A stretch of DNA of 64,000 nt from Moorena sp. SIO3I8 (GTDB lineage Bacteria > Cyanobacteriota > Cyanobacteriia > Cyanobacteriales > Coleofasciculaceae): contig NZ_JAAHHW010000021.1 in assembly GCF_010692325.1 (NCBI RefSeq), positions 1 through 64,000 on the forward strand. Reading direction: 5' to 3'. The first letter of the stretch is position 1, and each line of letters opens with the position of its first letter. The translations under genes and the position numbers were made by a program. The notes under the pieces were generated by a model. That model was not told the origin of the DNA. It worked only from the letters and a program-made list of their open reading frames with translations, and did not search any database. Positions 37,801 through 45,250 of this stretch are shown here, piece by piece.

Positions 37801-39456
37801 GAAACCTTGAGGGGGCATCAGCTTTTTGTCAATCATGTAATCTTCAGCCAAGATGGAAAATACCTGGCTTCTGCTAGTTGGGACAATACCGTGAAATTGT
37901 GGACTGCCGAGGGGGAATTGGTTGAAACCTTGAGTGGGCATCAGGGTTCGGTCAATCATGTCACCTTCAGTCCGGATGGTCAATACCTCGCTTCTGCAAG
38001 TAGTGACAATACCGTGAAATTGTGGACAGCAGAGGGGGAATTGGTTGAAACCTTGAGGGGGCATCAGGATAAGGTCACAGATGTAATCTTCAGCCGAGAT
38101 GGAAAATACCTGGCTTCTGCTAGTAGTGACAGTACGGTGAAATTGTGGACTGCCGAGGGGAAATTGGTGGACACCTTGAGGGGGCATCAGGGTGAAGTCA
38201 CAGATGTAACCTTGAGTCGAGATGGTCAATACCTCGCTTCTGCTAGTTATGACAAGACGGTGAAATTGTGGACTGCCGAGGGGGAATTGGTTGAAACCTT
38301 GAGGGGGCATCAGGGTGAAGTCACAGATGTAACCTTCAGCCGAGATGGTAAATATCTCGCTTCTGCAAGTAGTGACAAGACGGTGAAATTGTGGACTGCC
38401 GAGGGGGAATTGGTTGGAACCTTGAGGGGGCATCAGGGTGAAGTCACAGATGTAACCTTCAGTCGAGATGGTCAATACCTCGCTTCTGCAAGTAGTGACA
38501 ATACCGTGAAATTGTGGAACTTTAACCGAGATGAACTCCTCAAACACGCTTGTAAAGGGGTGAATGACTACCTAAAAAATAACCCTGATGTCAGTGATAA
38601 GGAGCGTTCTCTTTGTGGGGTGGAAGCTTCAGCAACAGTTTTCCTTTTACAAGGAGATAAATTAGCAGATAATGGTAAGATTGATGAGGCTATTACTAAG
38701 TTTAAAAAAGCCTTAGAACTTGACCCCAGTTTAGAGTTTGACTCTCACACAAGAGCGAGAAAAATTGCAGCACTATTTTTTGTTAGAGAAGGGGAAAGAT
38801 TAGCAGAATGGAATGGTAAGATTAATGAGGCGATTTCTAAGTTTGAAAAAGCCTTAGAACTTAACCCCAGTTTAGAGTTTGACTCTCAGACAAGAGCGAG
38901 AAAACTTGCAGCAAAATTTTGGGTTAGAGAAGGGGAAAGATTAGCAGCATTGAATGGTAAGATTAATGAGGCGATTTCTAAGTTTGAAAAAGCCTTAGAA
39001 CTTGACCCTAGTTTAGAGTTTGACTCTCAGACAAGAGCAAGAAAACTTGCAGCAAAATTTTTTGTTAGTGAAGGGGAAGAATTAGCAGCTCAAGGTAAAG
39101 TTGATGAGGCATTATCAAGCTACAACAAAGCTCAAGAACTAGATCCTAATTTAGAAATTTCTGCCAATTCTTGGAATGCACTCTGTTGGGATGGTAGCCT
39201 GTATAACCAAGCTGATAAAGTAATGTTTGCCTGTGAAAAAGCTGTTGAACTCGCACCAGATGAAGGATATATACAGGATAGTCGGGGTTTAGCTAGGGCG
39301 TTAACGGGTAATATTAAAGGTGCGATTGAAGACTTTGAGGTGTTTATCACCTGGACAGATAATCAGAAAATGAAAGCACAACGACAGGGTTGGGTTGACG
39401 CTCTCAAGAAAGGTGAAAATCCTTTTACAACAGAGGTGTTAGAAAGTTTACGGTAA
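34891..39456 (+). CDS. P-loop NTPase with WD40 and TPR repeats (interrupted upstream)
   Basis: The open part codes about 1521 residues. The NTPase has FFGRD..., GASGSGKSSVVLAGLV (Walker A, about residues 36-51) and ILLIADQFEELYTL (Walker B), followed by a helical sensor region and a transmembrane helix (IGGLVGFSVAISGLAATAFGLW). About 16 WD40 repeats of 41 residues (residues about 543-1210) are nearly identical in DNA; one is partly disrupted. A conserved tail CKGVNDYLKNNPDVSDKERSLC is followed by four TPR-like units. The TTG at 34891 cannot be the true start: the conserved PYQGLFHF motif lies in frame before it, and no ATG/GTG/TTG exists between the TAG at 34753 and 34891. The native start is probably 34297. 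Confidence 0.8.
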   Translation: MFHFSPKEAEYFFGRDVFIEELFQATQTRNFIPVLGASGSGKSSVVLAGLVPKLVKAGHWQFTHFRPGKDPFLALAQSLVPLYRSDLDSTDTIIQARKLARSFSDDELPLSDVFATIHRNHPNQRILLIADQFEELYTLCRDDKTRRLFLDIISKTFQSSSAESSSSTVLVTTMRADFLGNVLSYPPLADVWRKVNVQIRSMNPEELREVIEKPAQKVGVSFEGGLVERILKDVDKEPGNLPLLEFALTELWKKRTSKQLTHQAYEEIGEVSGALTSYADREFSKLKPEEQERVRRIFIQLVRPGEGTEDTRRVATKVELKETNWKLVKRLADARLVVTSRTVVTSAKNAEQETVEVVHEALIRNWGQLKGWMETDREFRSWQERIRATMGHWQEMNRDKGLLLRGAALVQAQEKLKERGEELSQAEQEFIGLSEALQVREEKQKQRQRQTLIGGLVGFSVAISGLAATAFGLWRNAVINEQKANLRATIARLDSRLLSGEKSLDVQLDVIEKNQELQQAKKPTTDVLMQGTDLLRQTVSQRREINRLNGHRDLVHDVTFSRDGKYLASASGDKTVKLWTAEGQLVKTLRGHQDDVYHVTFSPDGKYLASASLDKTVKLWTAEGELVETLRGHQGEVYDVIFSRDGKYLASASSDKTVKLWTAEGELVETLSGHQHWVTDVTFSRDGKYLASASRDKTVKLWRQDGKLVATLSGHQGGVSAVTFSGDGKYLASASSDKTVKLWTREGKFLKTLTGHHSGVTDVIFSPDGKYLASASRDSTVKLWTREGKLLKTLTGNQAPLINVSFSPDGKYLASGSYDQTVKLWTREGELVDTLSGHQSSGYRFFYSPDGKDLTYVSGVIFSPDGKHLASSSLDKTVKLWTVEGDLVETLSGHHSGVTDVTFSRDGKYLASASRDKTVKLWTQEGKLLHTFTGHQSSVNHVTFSPDGQYLASSSLDNTVKLWTAEGELVETLRGHQLFVNHVIFSQDGKYLASASWDNTVKLWTAEGELVETLSGHQGSVNHVTFSPDGQYLASASSDNTVKLWTAEGELVETLRGHQDKVTDVIFSRDGKYLASASSDSTVKLWTAEGKLVDTLRGHQGEVTDVTLSRDGQYLASASYDKTVKLWTAEGELVETLRGHQGEVTDVTFSRDGKYLASASSDKTVKLWTAEGELVGTLRGHQGEVTDVTFSRDGQYLASASSDNTVKLWNFNRDELLKHACKGVNDYLKNNPDVSDKERSLCGVEASATVFLLQGDKLADNGKIDEAITKFKKALELDPSLEFDSHTRARKIAALFFVREGERLAEWNGKINEAISKFEKALELNPSLEFDSQTRARKLAAKFWVREGERLAALNGKINEAISKFEKALELDPSLEFDSQTRARKLAAKFFVSEGEELAAQGKVDEALSSYNKAQELDPNLEISANSWNALCWDGSLYNQADKVMFACEKAVELAPDEGYIQDSRGLARALTGNIKGAIEDFEVFITWTDNQKMKAQRQGWVDALKKGENPFTTEVLESLR

Positions 39457-39582
39457 TAGTAAGCGGTCAGTGGTCAGCAGTCAGCGGTCAGCGGTCAGCT
39501 ATCAGCCGTCAGCTTATGCGCTATGGACATGCTTAGAGTTAGGTCGTCCCAGCGTCGAAGCCTGTGCCACGAAAATATTGAT

Positions 39583-39854
39583 AACGGGCATCTTGGTGGA
39601 ATGGGCATCTTGGTGGAATGGGCATCTTGGTGGAACTGGCATCTTGGTGGAATGGGCATCTTGGTGGAATGGGCATCTTGGTGGAATGGGCATCTTGGTG
39701 GAACTGGCATCTTGGTGGAATGGGCATCTTGGTGGAATGGGCATCTTGGTGGAATGGGCATCTTGGTGGAACTGGCATCTTGGTGGAATGGGCATCTTGG
39801 TGGAATGGGCATCTTGGTGGAATGGGCATCTTGGTGGAACTGGCATCTTGCCAG
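39583..39854 (+). repeat. 17-bp minisatellite with 68-bp higher-order period
   Basis: Sixteen units of ATGGGCATCTTGGTGGA. Every fourth unit reads ACTGG in place of ATGGG, giving four blocks of 68 bp. Adjacent units differ less by random substitution than by this fixed pattern. Long apparent reading frames on both strands are by-products of 3 x 17 = 51. Confidence 0.92.
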
Positions 39855-39992
39855 TTTCATGCTTATTTTGGGGCGGGCAGGATGCCCACTCTACTGTTAT
39901 TGATCCGGCGGGCAGGATGCCCACTCTACTGCTATTCATTCTTTTCCCGATTCCCGACTCCCCACTCCCCACTCCCCACTCCCCAAAATCAC

Positions 39993-40022
39993 AAAACCCC
40001 GCAAAGATAAAACCTTGCAGGG
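39993..40022 (-). terminator. Rho-independent terminator of tRNA-fMet
   Basis: On the minus strand, CCCTGCAA (40022-40015) pairs with TTGCGGGG (40004-39997), one G-U pair included, and is followed by TTTTG. It lies 18 bases after the tRNA 3' end. Confidence 0.7.
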
Positions 40023-40039
40023 CTTCGCGATATTCTATT

Positions 40040-40359
40040 TGGTGGCGGGAGGCGGATTTGAACCACCGACCTTCGGGTTATGCGTACCAACTACAACTTT
40101 CGTTGCCTGGATCTTCCAGTTTGTGGTCTGGACTGTCCCTTCACCCTCGCCTTAAACGTTAGGGTGCCTGCCTAACCAGTCTCTACACCTTCTCCTTTTC
40201 GGAGCTTGGCTCGGGATTACCTCGCTACAGGCTTCCCCGAATTTGACAGGTAAACACACGGAGATTTATCTTCGTGCCGCCCATGCTCAAGCTCGCTATT
40301 AAGCGTCTAGCTAACTTGATTGTTGAGCCCGACGAGCTACCAGGCTGCTCTATCCCGCG
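40040..40359 (-). tRNA. tRNA-fMet (CAU), split by a group I intron
   Basis: The 5' exon 40326-40359 begins CGCGGGATAGAGCAGCC and ends GGGCT. The 3' exon 40040-40082 begins CATAACCCG. Joined, they give a 77-nt tRNA with anticodon CAU, the three consecutive G-C pairs in the anticodon stem of initiators (GGG/CCC), a C1-C72 mismatch, the usual T-arm (GGTTCAAATCC) and an encoded 3' CCA (40040-40042). The 1-72 mismatch and GGG/CCC stem separate it from elongator tRNA-Met. The intron lies between U33 and C34, judged from the U/omegaG rule. Confidence 0.93.
40083..40325 (-). ncRNA. Group I intron in tRNA-fMet (IC3-like, 243 nt)
   Basis: The 243-nt intron starts after a U and ends in G, as group I splice sites demand. 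It has the conserved core words of IC3 cyanobacterial tRNA introns: CAAATTCGGGGAAGCC, GGTAATCCCGAGCCAAGC (P/Q core), AAGGTGTAGAGACT (R-like), ACCCTAACGT, and AAGGGACAGTCCA (S-like). These closely match the order in the Anabaena tRNA-Leu intron. No homing endonuclease is encoded. Self-splicing is expected from family knowledge, not tested. Confidence 0.93.
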
Positions 40360-40808
40360 TCGTCTTTTTAACTATAACACCTAATTTCCAAATGTGGCAA
40401 GGGGAAATGGGAAATTTCTGAAATTAATTCTATCAGTGCTCTGGGAGTAGGGAGTAGGGAGTAGGGAGTAGGGAGTAGGGAATCGGGAATCGGGAGTCGG
40501 GAGTCGGGAAAATACAAGCGGGGTGTGGGGAGTAGGGAGTAGGGAATCGGGAATCGGGAGTCGGGAGTCGGGAATCGGGAATCGGGAAAATACAAGCTCG
40601 GAGCTATTGGCCCTATTGCTAGCATGCCTATTGCCTTTTTTGCCAATTCCCATATTGACAACCGAGATACAAAAGCTATACAGCGTTTTTCATAACTATC
40701 TTCCCACTTCCGACTTCCCTCTTACCTGCTCCCTGCTCCCTGCTCCCTGCTCCCTAAAACCCAAGAATTTGTACCTGACCGAATTGAAAACCGCTATAAG
40801 CTCACCTC
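40360..40808. repeat. Intergenic with TAGGGAG/GGGAATC heptamers and array tail
   Basis: No gene is seen. Heptamers fill about 40443-40590 (TAGGGAG, then GGGAATC, then GGGAGTC, then the series again). GCTCCCT heptamers lie at about 40728-40757, followed by TACCTGACCGAATTGAAAAC (about 40772-40791), the tail motif that also follows other arrays. Promoter of the tRNA lies near 40375-40400; no clear boxes seen. Confidence 0.65.
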
Positions 40809-41762
40809 TTAAGGCATAGATAACTCACCAACCACTTCTAAACGTTTGTATTTACTGAGATTAATAAACATCGACTCCAAGGTATCTGCCACCGAAGGAG
40901 TAATCCAAGCCATTTGCTTAAGTAGGGCAATGGCTGCAGCATACTTAGCAGATTTTGCGCCATCGAGGACTTTAATGGCTAGACCCATATTCTGCCCAAC
41001 GCGACCGATACATTGAACCCCTTGTGCTCCCGATTTACTGACCAGTTCCCCTTCGGATAATCGCATCAGTTCTGTATCAAATCCCCCATCCCCGGACACC
41101 ATCTGGGGATGACTGATCATGGCGCGGACAATACGCTCCATGGCCAGATTATTACCAGAAGAGAGCAGAGCGTACAATAATGCCATTTGCCGTAGCTGTA
41201 AAAAATAAGTCGGAGCGCCACAGTCGTCGTGAGCGAGAATTAACTCTTGCTCCGGCATCTGTAGCAGCTCCGCTACTTGGCTTAAGATTAACATTTGCAC
41301 GGGATGATTATACTCCAAATAGCTCTTGATTAGCCACTGCCTTTGTTGACAAACAGCCAACATTCCAGCATGTTTACCAGAACAGCAATGCTGGAGTGAG
41401 CTTTCCTGGCCTGGGGGAATGGGACACTGTAGTGCTGATGGGTCAACATCACAGCGCCAAAGAATATTAAAGACCTGCCTTACCTGCTCCATCGTGCCGT
41501 GATGGGAACTACACATAATAGCCAAGTCTCGGTCCGTGAGATTGTAACGCTCAAGGGTACCTGTGGTAGTGACCGCTAAGGCTTGGAAAGGTTTGAGTGC
41601 AGAGCGAATAAATGTTGAGGTTTCTGGGTTACCCGCAACATATAACATCCGTCCCCGGTCATCACAAACAACCGCTTGAGCTGAATGAACTGATTCGATA
41701 ATGCCTTCCCGTAGTAAACGGACTTCTAAGGCTCGTGTTTGAGTACGTTTTCCCCTGGTCAT
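40809..41762 (-). CDS. Asparaginase (PF06089 type)
   Basis: A 317-residue protein of the bacterial asparaginase II-like family (PF06089). The family features are visible as VRLLREGIIESVHSAQAVVCDDRGR, SALKPFQALA, CSSHHGTMEQV, and CCSGKHAGMLA. It should hydrolyse asparagine; substrate range in cyanobacteria is not known. It is the last gene of a same-strand run yqeK, rsfS, CGLD27, asparaginase, with a gap of 45 bases to the CGLD27 gene. The ATG at 41762 starts MTRGKRTQTR. Confidence 0.88.
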   Translation of the reverse strand: MTRGKRTQTRALEVRLLREGIIESVHSAQAVVCDDRGRMLYVAGNPETSTFIRSALKPFQALAVTTTGTLERYNLTDRDLAIMCSSHHGTMEQVRQVFNILWRCDVDPSALQCPIPPGQESSLQHCCSGKHAGMLAVCQQRQWLIKSYLEYNHPVQMLILSQVAELLQMPEQELILAHDDCGAPTYFLQLRQMALLYALLSSGNNLAMERIVRAMISHPQMVSGDGGFDTELMRLSEGELVSKSGAQGVQCIGRVGQNMGLAIKVLDGAKSAKYAAAIALLKQMAWITPSVADTLESMFINLSKYKRLEVVGELSMP

Positions 41763-41807
41763 GGATTAGACTTAAAGCTACCCTATAGCTTAGTTGGAGC
41801 AATCGAG

Positions 41808-42314
41808 CTAGGTGGCTGATAACACATGCCAAATTATGTTGCCACCAATCACGACTATAATCAAAAATCCGAACGTCCAGTGTAAACGTCGCAAAATTGG
41901 TTGGAGTTCATAAGAAACAATTAAGCGATCGCGAGCCAAAATTTCTGGAGTTTTTGTCCAGGTTTGACCGTCATACCAGCCTGACTCCTCGTAGACTATG
42001 GTTTCTCTGATCAAGCGATCGCCTACATAGAACCAACCCAGGTATAACCGCAGCAAAGTTAAAATCAAGAAGATACTTGCTCCTGCTCCACCACAGAGCA
42101 GAAACTTGATTATAGCTTTTTGGGGTGGAAAACTCACGGCTGCTATCGGCCCTGAAATCAGCCAGCTCAACCCCCAAACCCACGCCAGCTTGATCACATA
42201 ATTTGGTAGTTCCAGCCTTGCCCAGTTAAAAAACCAAGATTCTTTTAGTTCTTGGTATTCATTTATGGGTTGCTGCTCTTCTGGAACAGGACATACATAA
42301 ACAGGAGATTTCAT
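41808..42314 (-). CDS. CGLD27-like membrane protein (DUF1230)
   Basis: A 168-residue protein of the CGLD27/DUF1230 family, conserved in cyanobacteria and chloroplasts, of unknown molecular role (linked to iron or metal homeostasis in plants). The start MKSPVYVCPVPEEQQPINEYQELKESWFFNW is the family's usual N-terminus; the ATG is at 42314. Two to three hydrophobic segments are visible (about residues 40-60, 70-95 and 145-165). A longer upstream reading overlapping rsfS has no family match and is not used. It lies between rsfS and asparaginase. Confidence 0.85.
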   Translation of the reverse strand: MKSPVYVCPVPEEQQPINEYQELKESWFFNWARLELPNYVIKLAWVWGLSWLISGPIAAVSFPPQKAIIKFLLCGGAGASIFLILTLLRLYLGWFYVGDRLIRETIVYEESGWYDGQTWTKTPEILARDRLIVSYELQPILRRLHWTFGFLIIVVIGGNIIWHVLSAT

Positions 42315-42339
42315 GATTATTCTTTTGTGAGTGCTGCAA

Positions 42340-42747
42340 TTAGGATGCCTGAAACTCAATCTGCTCCGCGTGGCCCCAGAATGCTTCGAGATTATAGAAC
42401 TTCCGTTCTTCAGGCAGCAAGATATGGACAATCACGTCACCGTAATCTTGAAGTATCCAGATTCCCTCTGCTTTTCCTGCTGTTCGCACAGGTAAACGGT
42501 TCCATGCCTCTTCTACTTGCTGTTCAATCGACTGAGAGATTGCCCTGACCTGTACCCTAGAAAACCCGGTCACAATTACAAAGTAATCTGTGATGTACGA
42601 TACCTCTGACACCGACAGAATCACAATATCTGCACCCTTGCGGTCATCTGCTGCTTGAGCAACGGTTAGTGCTAACCCATAGCTAGCATCCTGGTGTTCG
42701 GTATCAGGGGTTACTAAGGTGGAGGGCTTATTATTTTGATCTCTCAT
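42340..42747 (-). CDS. rsfS: Ribosome silencing factor RsfS
   Basis: A 135-residue RsfS/Iojap protein that binds ribosomal protein L14 and blocks 50S-30S joining under starvation. The signature [58 protein letters not shown] is clear. The family C-terminal end is complete. The ATG at 42747 starts [10 protein letters not shown]. It is in one run with yqeK upstream and the CGLD27 gene 25 bases downstream. Confidence 0.93.
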   Translation of the reverse strand: MRDQNNKPSTLVTPDTEHQDASYGLALTVAQAADDRKGADIVILSVSEVSYITDYFVIVTGFSRVQVRAISQSIEQQVEEAWNRLPVRTAGKAEGIWILQDYGDVIVHILLPEERKFYNLEAFWGHAEQIEFQAS

Positions 42748-42915
42748 TAAGCGTTTGATTCCTCGCTCTACAAAACAATCTGTTCTAATAGTAATTAAGT
42801 TTTCTTGTGGTTAATCACTTGCTGTACAATTCTTTTCATTTCTTTTCGTTGCTTCTTCATTTGATACTCACACTGCTATTGACGAAACGTTCCTGAAAGC
42901 TAGGCACATGGGACT

Positions 42916-43527
42916 TTAGGCATTTACACAATCTGTCTTACAGTCTCTTTTAGCTGTTGTCTTCCTGGACATCTGTTGCGCCCAGTTTCGAGTCAATATC
43001 ATACGTTTGTGAATGGGACGAGGACTCTCTAGCAGGAATTTTAACGAGTAGTCACAGGCTAACCAAACAGTCTTGTATAGGTCTTGCTTAGAGAGATTTC
43101 GTAAGGTTTGTAAATCCGGTGTCTCACCACGACCTGGCTCAATCGTATCAGCAATAAACACCACACAACTGAGGGGTGTCATCCCCTCACGTCCTAAAGT
43201 ATGAAGAGCGATCGCTTGCAATACTGCTTCATCTTTGACTCCAAATTGCTCTTGGGCAACAATAGCACTGACATCTGCATGCAATAAGTGAGGCGCGGCT
43301 TCACAGACTGGATCGACTTCTATGGCATTATCTCTAGCCATTTGCAACAAGCGCTCAGGCTTAAAGCATTTGGCTAGGTCGTGCAACAACCCTGCTTGAG
43401 CTGCCTGCTGAGCATTGATATGATGAAGCTCAGCGAGTTCAACGGACATTTGTTCAACTCGCAATATATGCTGTAGCCGAGAAGACGGCACATTATCTGC
43501 TAACCAGGTTAACACCTGATCACGCAT
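42916..43527 (-). CDS. yqeK: HD-domain nucleotide hydrolase YqeK
   Basis: A 203-residue HD-superfamily protein of the YqeK group, which hydrolyses diadenosine tetraphosphate symmetrically. The HD motif is HDLAKCF (LLHDLAKCF), with RLQHILRVEQMSVELAELHH before it and HTLGREGMTPLSCVVFIADTIEPGR behind. The start ATG at 43527 (MRDQVLTWLAD) is preferred over a GTG one codon upstream. The rsfS gene follows after 168 bases, an arrangement seen in many bacteria (nadD-yqeK-rsfS), though nadD is absent here. Confidence 0.9.
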   Translation of the reverse strand: MRDQVLTWLADNVPSSRLQHILRVEQMSVELAELHHINAQQAAQAGLLHDLAKCFKPERLLQMARDNAIEVDPVCEAAPHLLHADVSAIVAQEQFGVKDEAVLQAIALHTLGREGMTPLSCVVFIADTIEPGRGETPDLQTLRNLSKQDLYKTVWLACDYSLKFLLESPRPIHKRMILTRNWAQQMSRKTTAKRDCKTDCVNA

Positions 43528-43920
43528 CACCTTAAAAAGCTCCTAAGACATGTAATTGGTAACAGTCGCTAATTCTTTTTTTAATAAAAATTTAACAACT
43601 TTTTTTAAGCTAGCGGACACTAATCGATATTTCTATTAAAACATTTTCTCAAGACTTTAGCAAGAAAATGTTAAAGGAAAGGGAGTAGGGAGTAGGGAGT
43701 AGGGAGTAGGGAGTAGGGAGTAGGGAGTAGGGAGTTGTGGAATGAGCATCTTGCCCGTTCCAATTTTCAGGCGGGCAGGATGCCCACCCCACTCATATTC
43801 ATTCCGCCCCTCAGCAATGCCTGATAGCTGACGGCTGATAGCTGAATGCTTACGAAAAATTCTCACAATTGATTTAGGATTGCTATAGTAATCATTTAAG
43901 ATTGCTATAGCAATAAAACC
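43528..43920. repeat. Intergenic with heptamers and GGGCATCCTGCC block
   Basis: No gene is seen. AGTAGGG heptamers lie at about 43681-43735. A minus-strand copy of the dispersed block lies at 43739-43825 (GGAACGGGCAAGATGC and GGGTGGGCATCCTGCC on the reverse strand), followed by a TGATAGCTGACGGCTGATAG STRR word (43822-43841). The tail CACAATTGATTTAGGATTGC (43865-43884) also occurs near 19330. Confidence 0.7.
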
Positions 43921-45012
43921 TTAGCCATCAGCTAAATCGGGAAACACTTCTCGGACTGCTGGATGAACCAACTGGTGATTCTGGACATTAACGCCCTTGG
44001 CTAGAGCGGGATTATTTTCCAGAGTGCTCAACCCCTGATTGGCCAGACTGAGTACGTAGGGGAAAGTACTATTGTTTAGAGCCACAGCTGATGTACAGGG
44101 AACAGCTCCAGGCATATTAGGCACCCCATAGTGAACGACACCCTCCTCGATATAAATGGGATTGGTATGGGATGTGGGTCGTAATGTTTCAATACAGCCT
44201 CCCTGATCCACAGCAACATCTACAATCACTGAGCCAGTAACCATTTGTTTGACCAGAGAGCGCGGGACTAAAATGGGAGCACGACGACCAGGGACTAACA
44301 CTGCCCCAATCAACAGGTCAGCATCAGTAACAGCCGCTTCAATTTCTGCTGAATTGCTGTAGAGGAGTTCAATTCTTGAGCCAAAGATAGTTTCTAAATA
44401 ACTCAACCGTTGAACATTAATATCAAAAATCTGTACTCTCGCTCCCATCCCCACAGCGATTTTGGCGGCTTCTGTACCGACAACTCCGCCACCAAGAATT
44501 ACCACCTTACCTGGTTTAACTCCGGGAATACCGCCTAACAGCACCCCTCTTCCCCCCTGCTGACGCTCCAGAAATCTGGCTCCAAATTGTACGGAAAGAC
44601 GACCAGCAATAATGCTCATCGGGGTTAGCAGCGGTAGGGTGTGGTCTGGGAGTTCTACTGTTTCATATGCGATCGCAATCACCCCCGATTGCAGCAACTG
44701 CTCGGTTAAAGGGCGGTCAGCGGCTAAGTGTAGATAAGTAAACAACAGCTGTCCTTTTTGAAGCAAGGGATACTCTGGCGCTAGGGGTTCTTTGACTTTG
44801 ACTACTAGTTCCCGATTCCAAGCCTCAGCCGCGTCTAAGACAATTTTGGCTCCCTGACGCTGATAGTCTTCATCGGTAAAGCCAGCACCAGTGCCAGCAT
44901 TAGTTTCAATGAAAACTGTATGACCCGCTTCTTGTAAAACCCTGACACTACTGGGGGTTAATCCCACACGAAATTCCTGATCTTTCGTTTCTTTGGGAAC
45001 ACCTATTTCCAT
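43921..45012 (-). CDS. ald: Alanine dehydrogenase
   Basis: A 363-residue NAD-dependent alanine dehydrogenase that interconverts alanine and pyruvate plus ammonia. The N-terminus MEIGVPKETKDQEFRVGLTPSSV is the standard start, catalytic-region features VVKVKEPLAPEY and YLHLAAD are present, and the Rossmann motif VVILGGGVVGTEAAK lies near residues 170-184. Length fits the family. It stands alone; no regulator is adjacent. It may serve ammonium assimilation or alanine breakdown, as in other cyanobacteria. Confidence 0.93.
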   Translation of the reverse strand: MEIGVPKETKDQEFRVGLTPSSVRVLQEAGHTVFIETNAGTGAGFTDEDYQRQGAKIVLDAAEAWNRELVVKVKEPLAPEYPLLQKGQLLFTYLHLAADRPLTEQLLQSGVIAIAYETVELPDHTLPLLTPMSIIAGRLSVQFGARFLERQQGGRGVLLGGIPGVKPGKVVILGGGVVGTEAAKIAVGMGARVQIFDINVQRLSYLETIFGSRIELLYSNSAEIEAAVTDADLLIGAVLVPGRRAPILVPRSLVKQMVTGSVIVDVAVDQGGCIETLRPTSHTNPIYIEEGVVHYGVPNMPGAVPCTSAVALNNSTFPYVLSLANQGLSTLENNPALAKGVNVQNHQLVHPAVREVFPDLADG

Positions 45013-45120
45013 GCTTTTACCTCTTTAGCGTACTGGTGCTGTATTTAAATATGATCTAAATGTTAAAATTAGTAAAGTTAACAAAACTCGCGGAATTCCC
45101 CACCCTCTTCCAGGGTGTTG

Positions 45121-45250
45121 AAGTTACCGTAAGGATAGGGTCGCCTTTATGGTTAGTCGGCTATGCATAAAAGAGGTGCGACCCGTGGCGAATTTAATTA
45201 CGGGTCAAGCGCACCTTTGGTTAAAACTTTTTGATTAAGGCGACCCTATC
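45121..45250 (-). other. Structured palindromic element copy B, with nested palindrome
   Basis: GATAGGGTCGCCTT (45134-45147) and AAGGCGACCCTATC (45237-45250) make a perfect 14-bp stem. The element is on the minus strand relative to copy A (26673-26757); both share the flank TTACGGTAACTT and the loop word CCGACTAA(T/C)CAT. The loop here contains an extra palindrome, AGGTGCG...CGCACCT (45174-45216), which splits a TTAACC...TTTT loop sequence. Confidence 0.75.
45174..45216. repeat. AGGTGCG palindromic element, copy 2 (nested)
   Basis: AGGTGCGACCCGT (45174-45186) faces ACGGGTCAAGCGCACCT (45200-45216) over an AT-rich loop. This is the inverse of the element at 31842-31888, with the same 4-base bulge. 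It sits inside the loop of palindromic element copy B and is absent from copy A, so it was inserted there. Confidence 0.75.

Larger units (their letters stand above)
39457..40039. repeat. Intergenic: 17-bp minisatellite, dispersed block, heptamers
   Basis: No gene is supported. It holds a CAGTGGTCAGCAGTCAGCGG STRR-like stretch (39466-39510), the 17-bp minisatellite (39583-39854), two copies of GGCGGGCAGGATGCCCACTC (about 39871-39923), and CCCCACT heptamers (about 39958-39984). The tRNA terminator lies at 39993-40022. Confidence 0.75.

Noticed and set aside
36493-38547. Long open frame (684 codons) on the minus strand opposite the WD40 array
   Set aside because: The 123-bp WD40 unit is divisible by three and happens to have no stop in that frame. 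The translation (QFHRLVxTSRSQVFSI repeats) follows the repeat, has no start site and no family resemblance.
39470-40162. Open frames of up to 230 codons through the 17-bp minisatellite
   Set aside because: Only the repeat keeps the frames open (3 x 17 bp); they run into the tRNA-fMet intron on the wrong strand.
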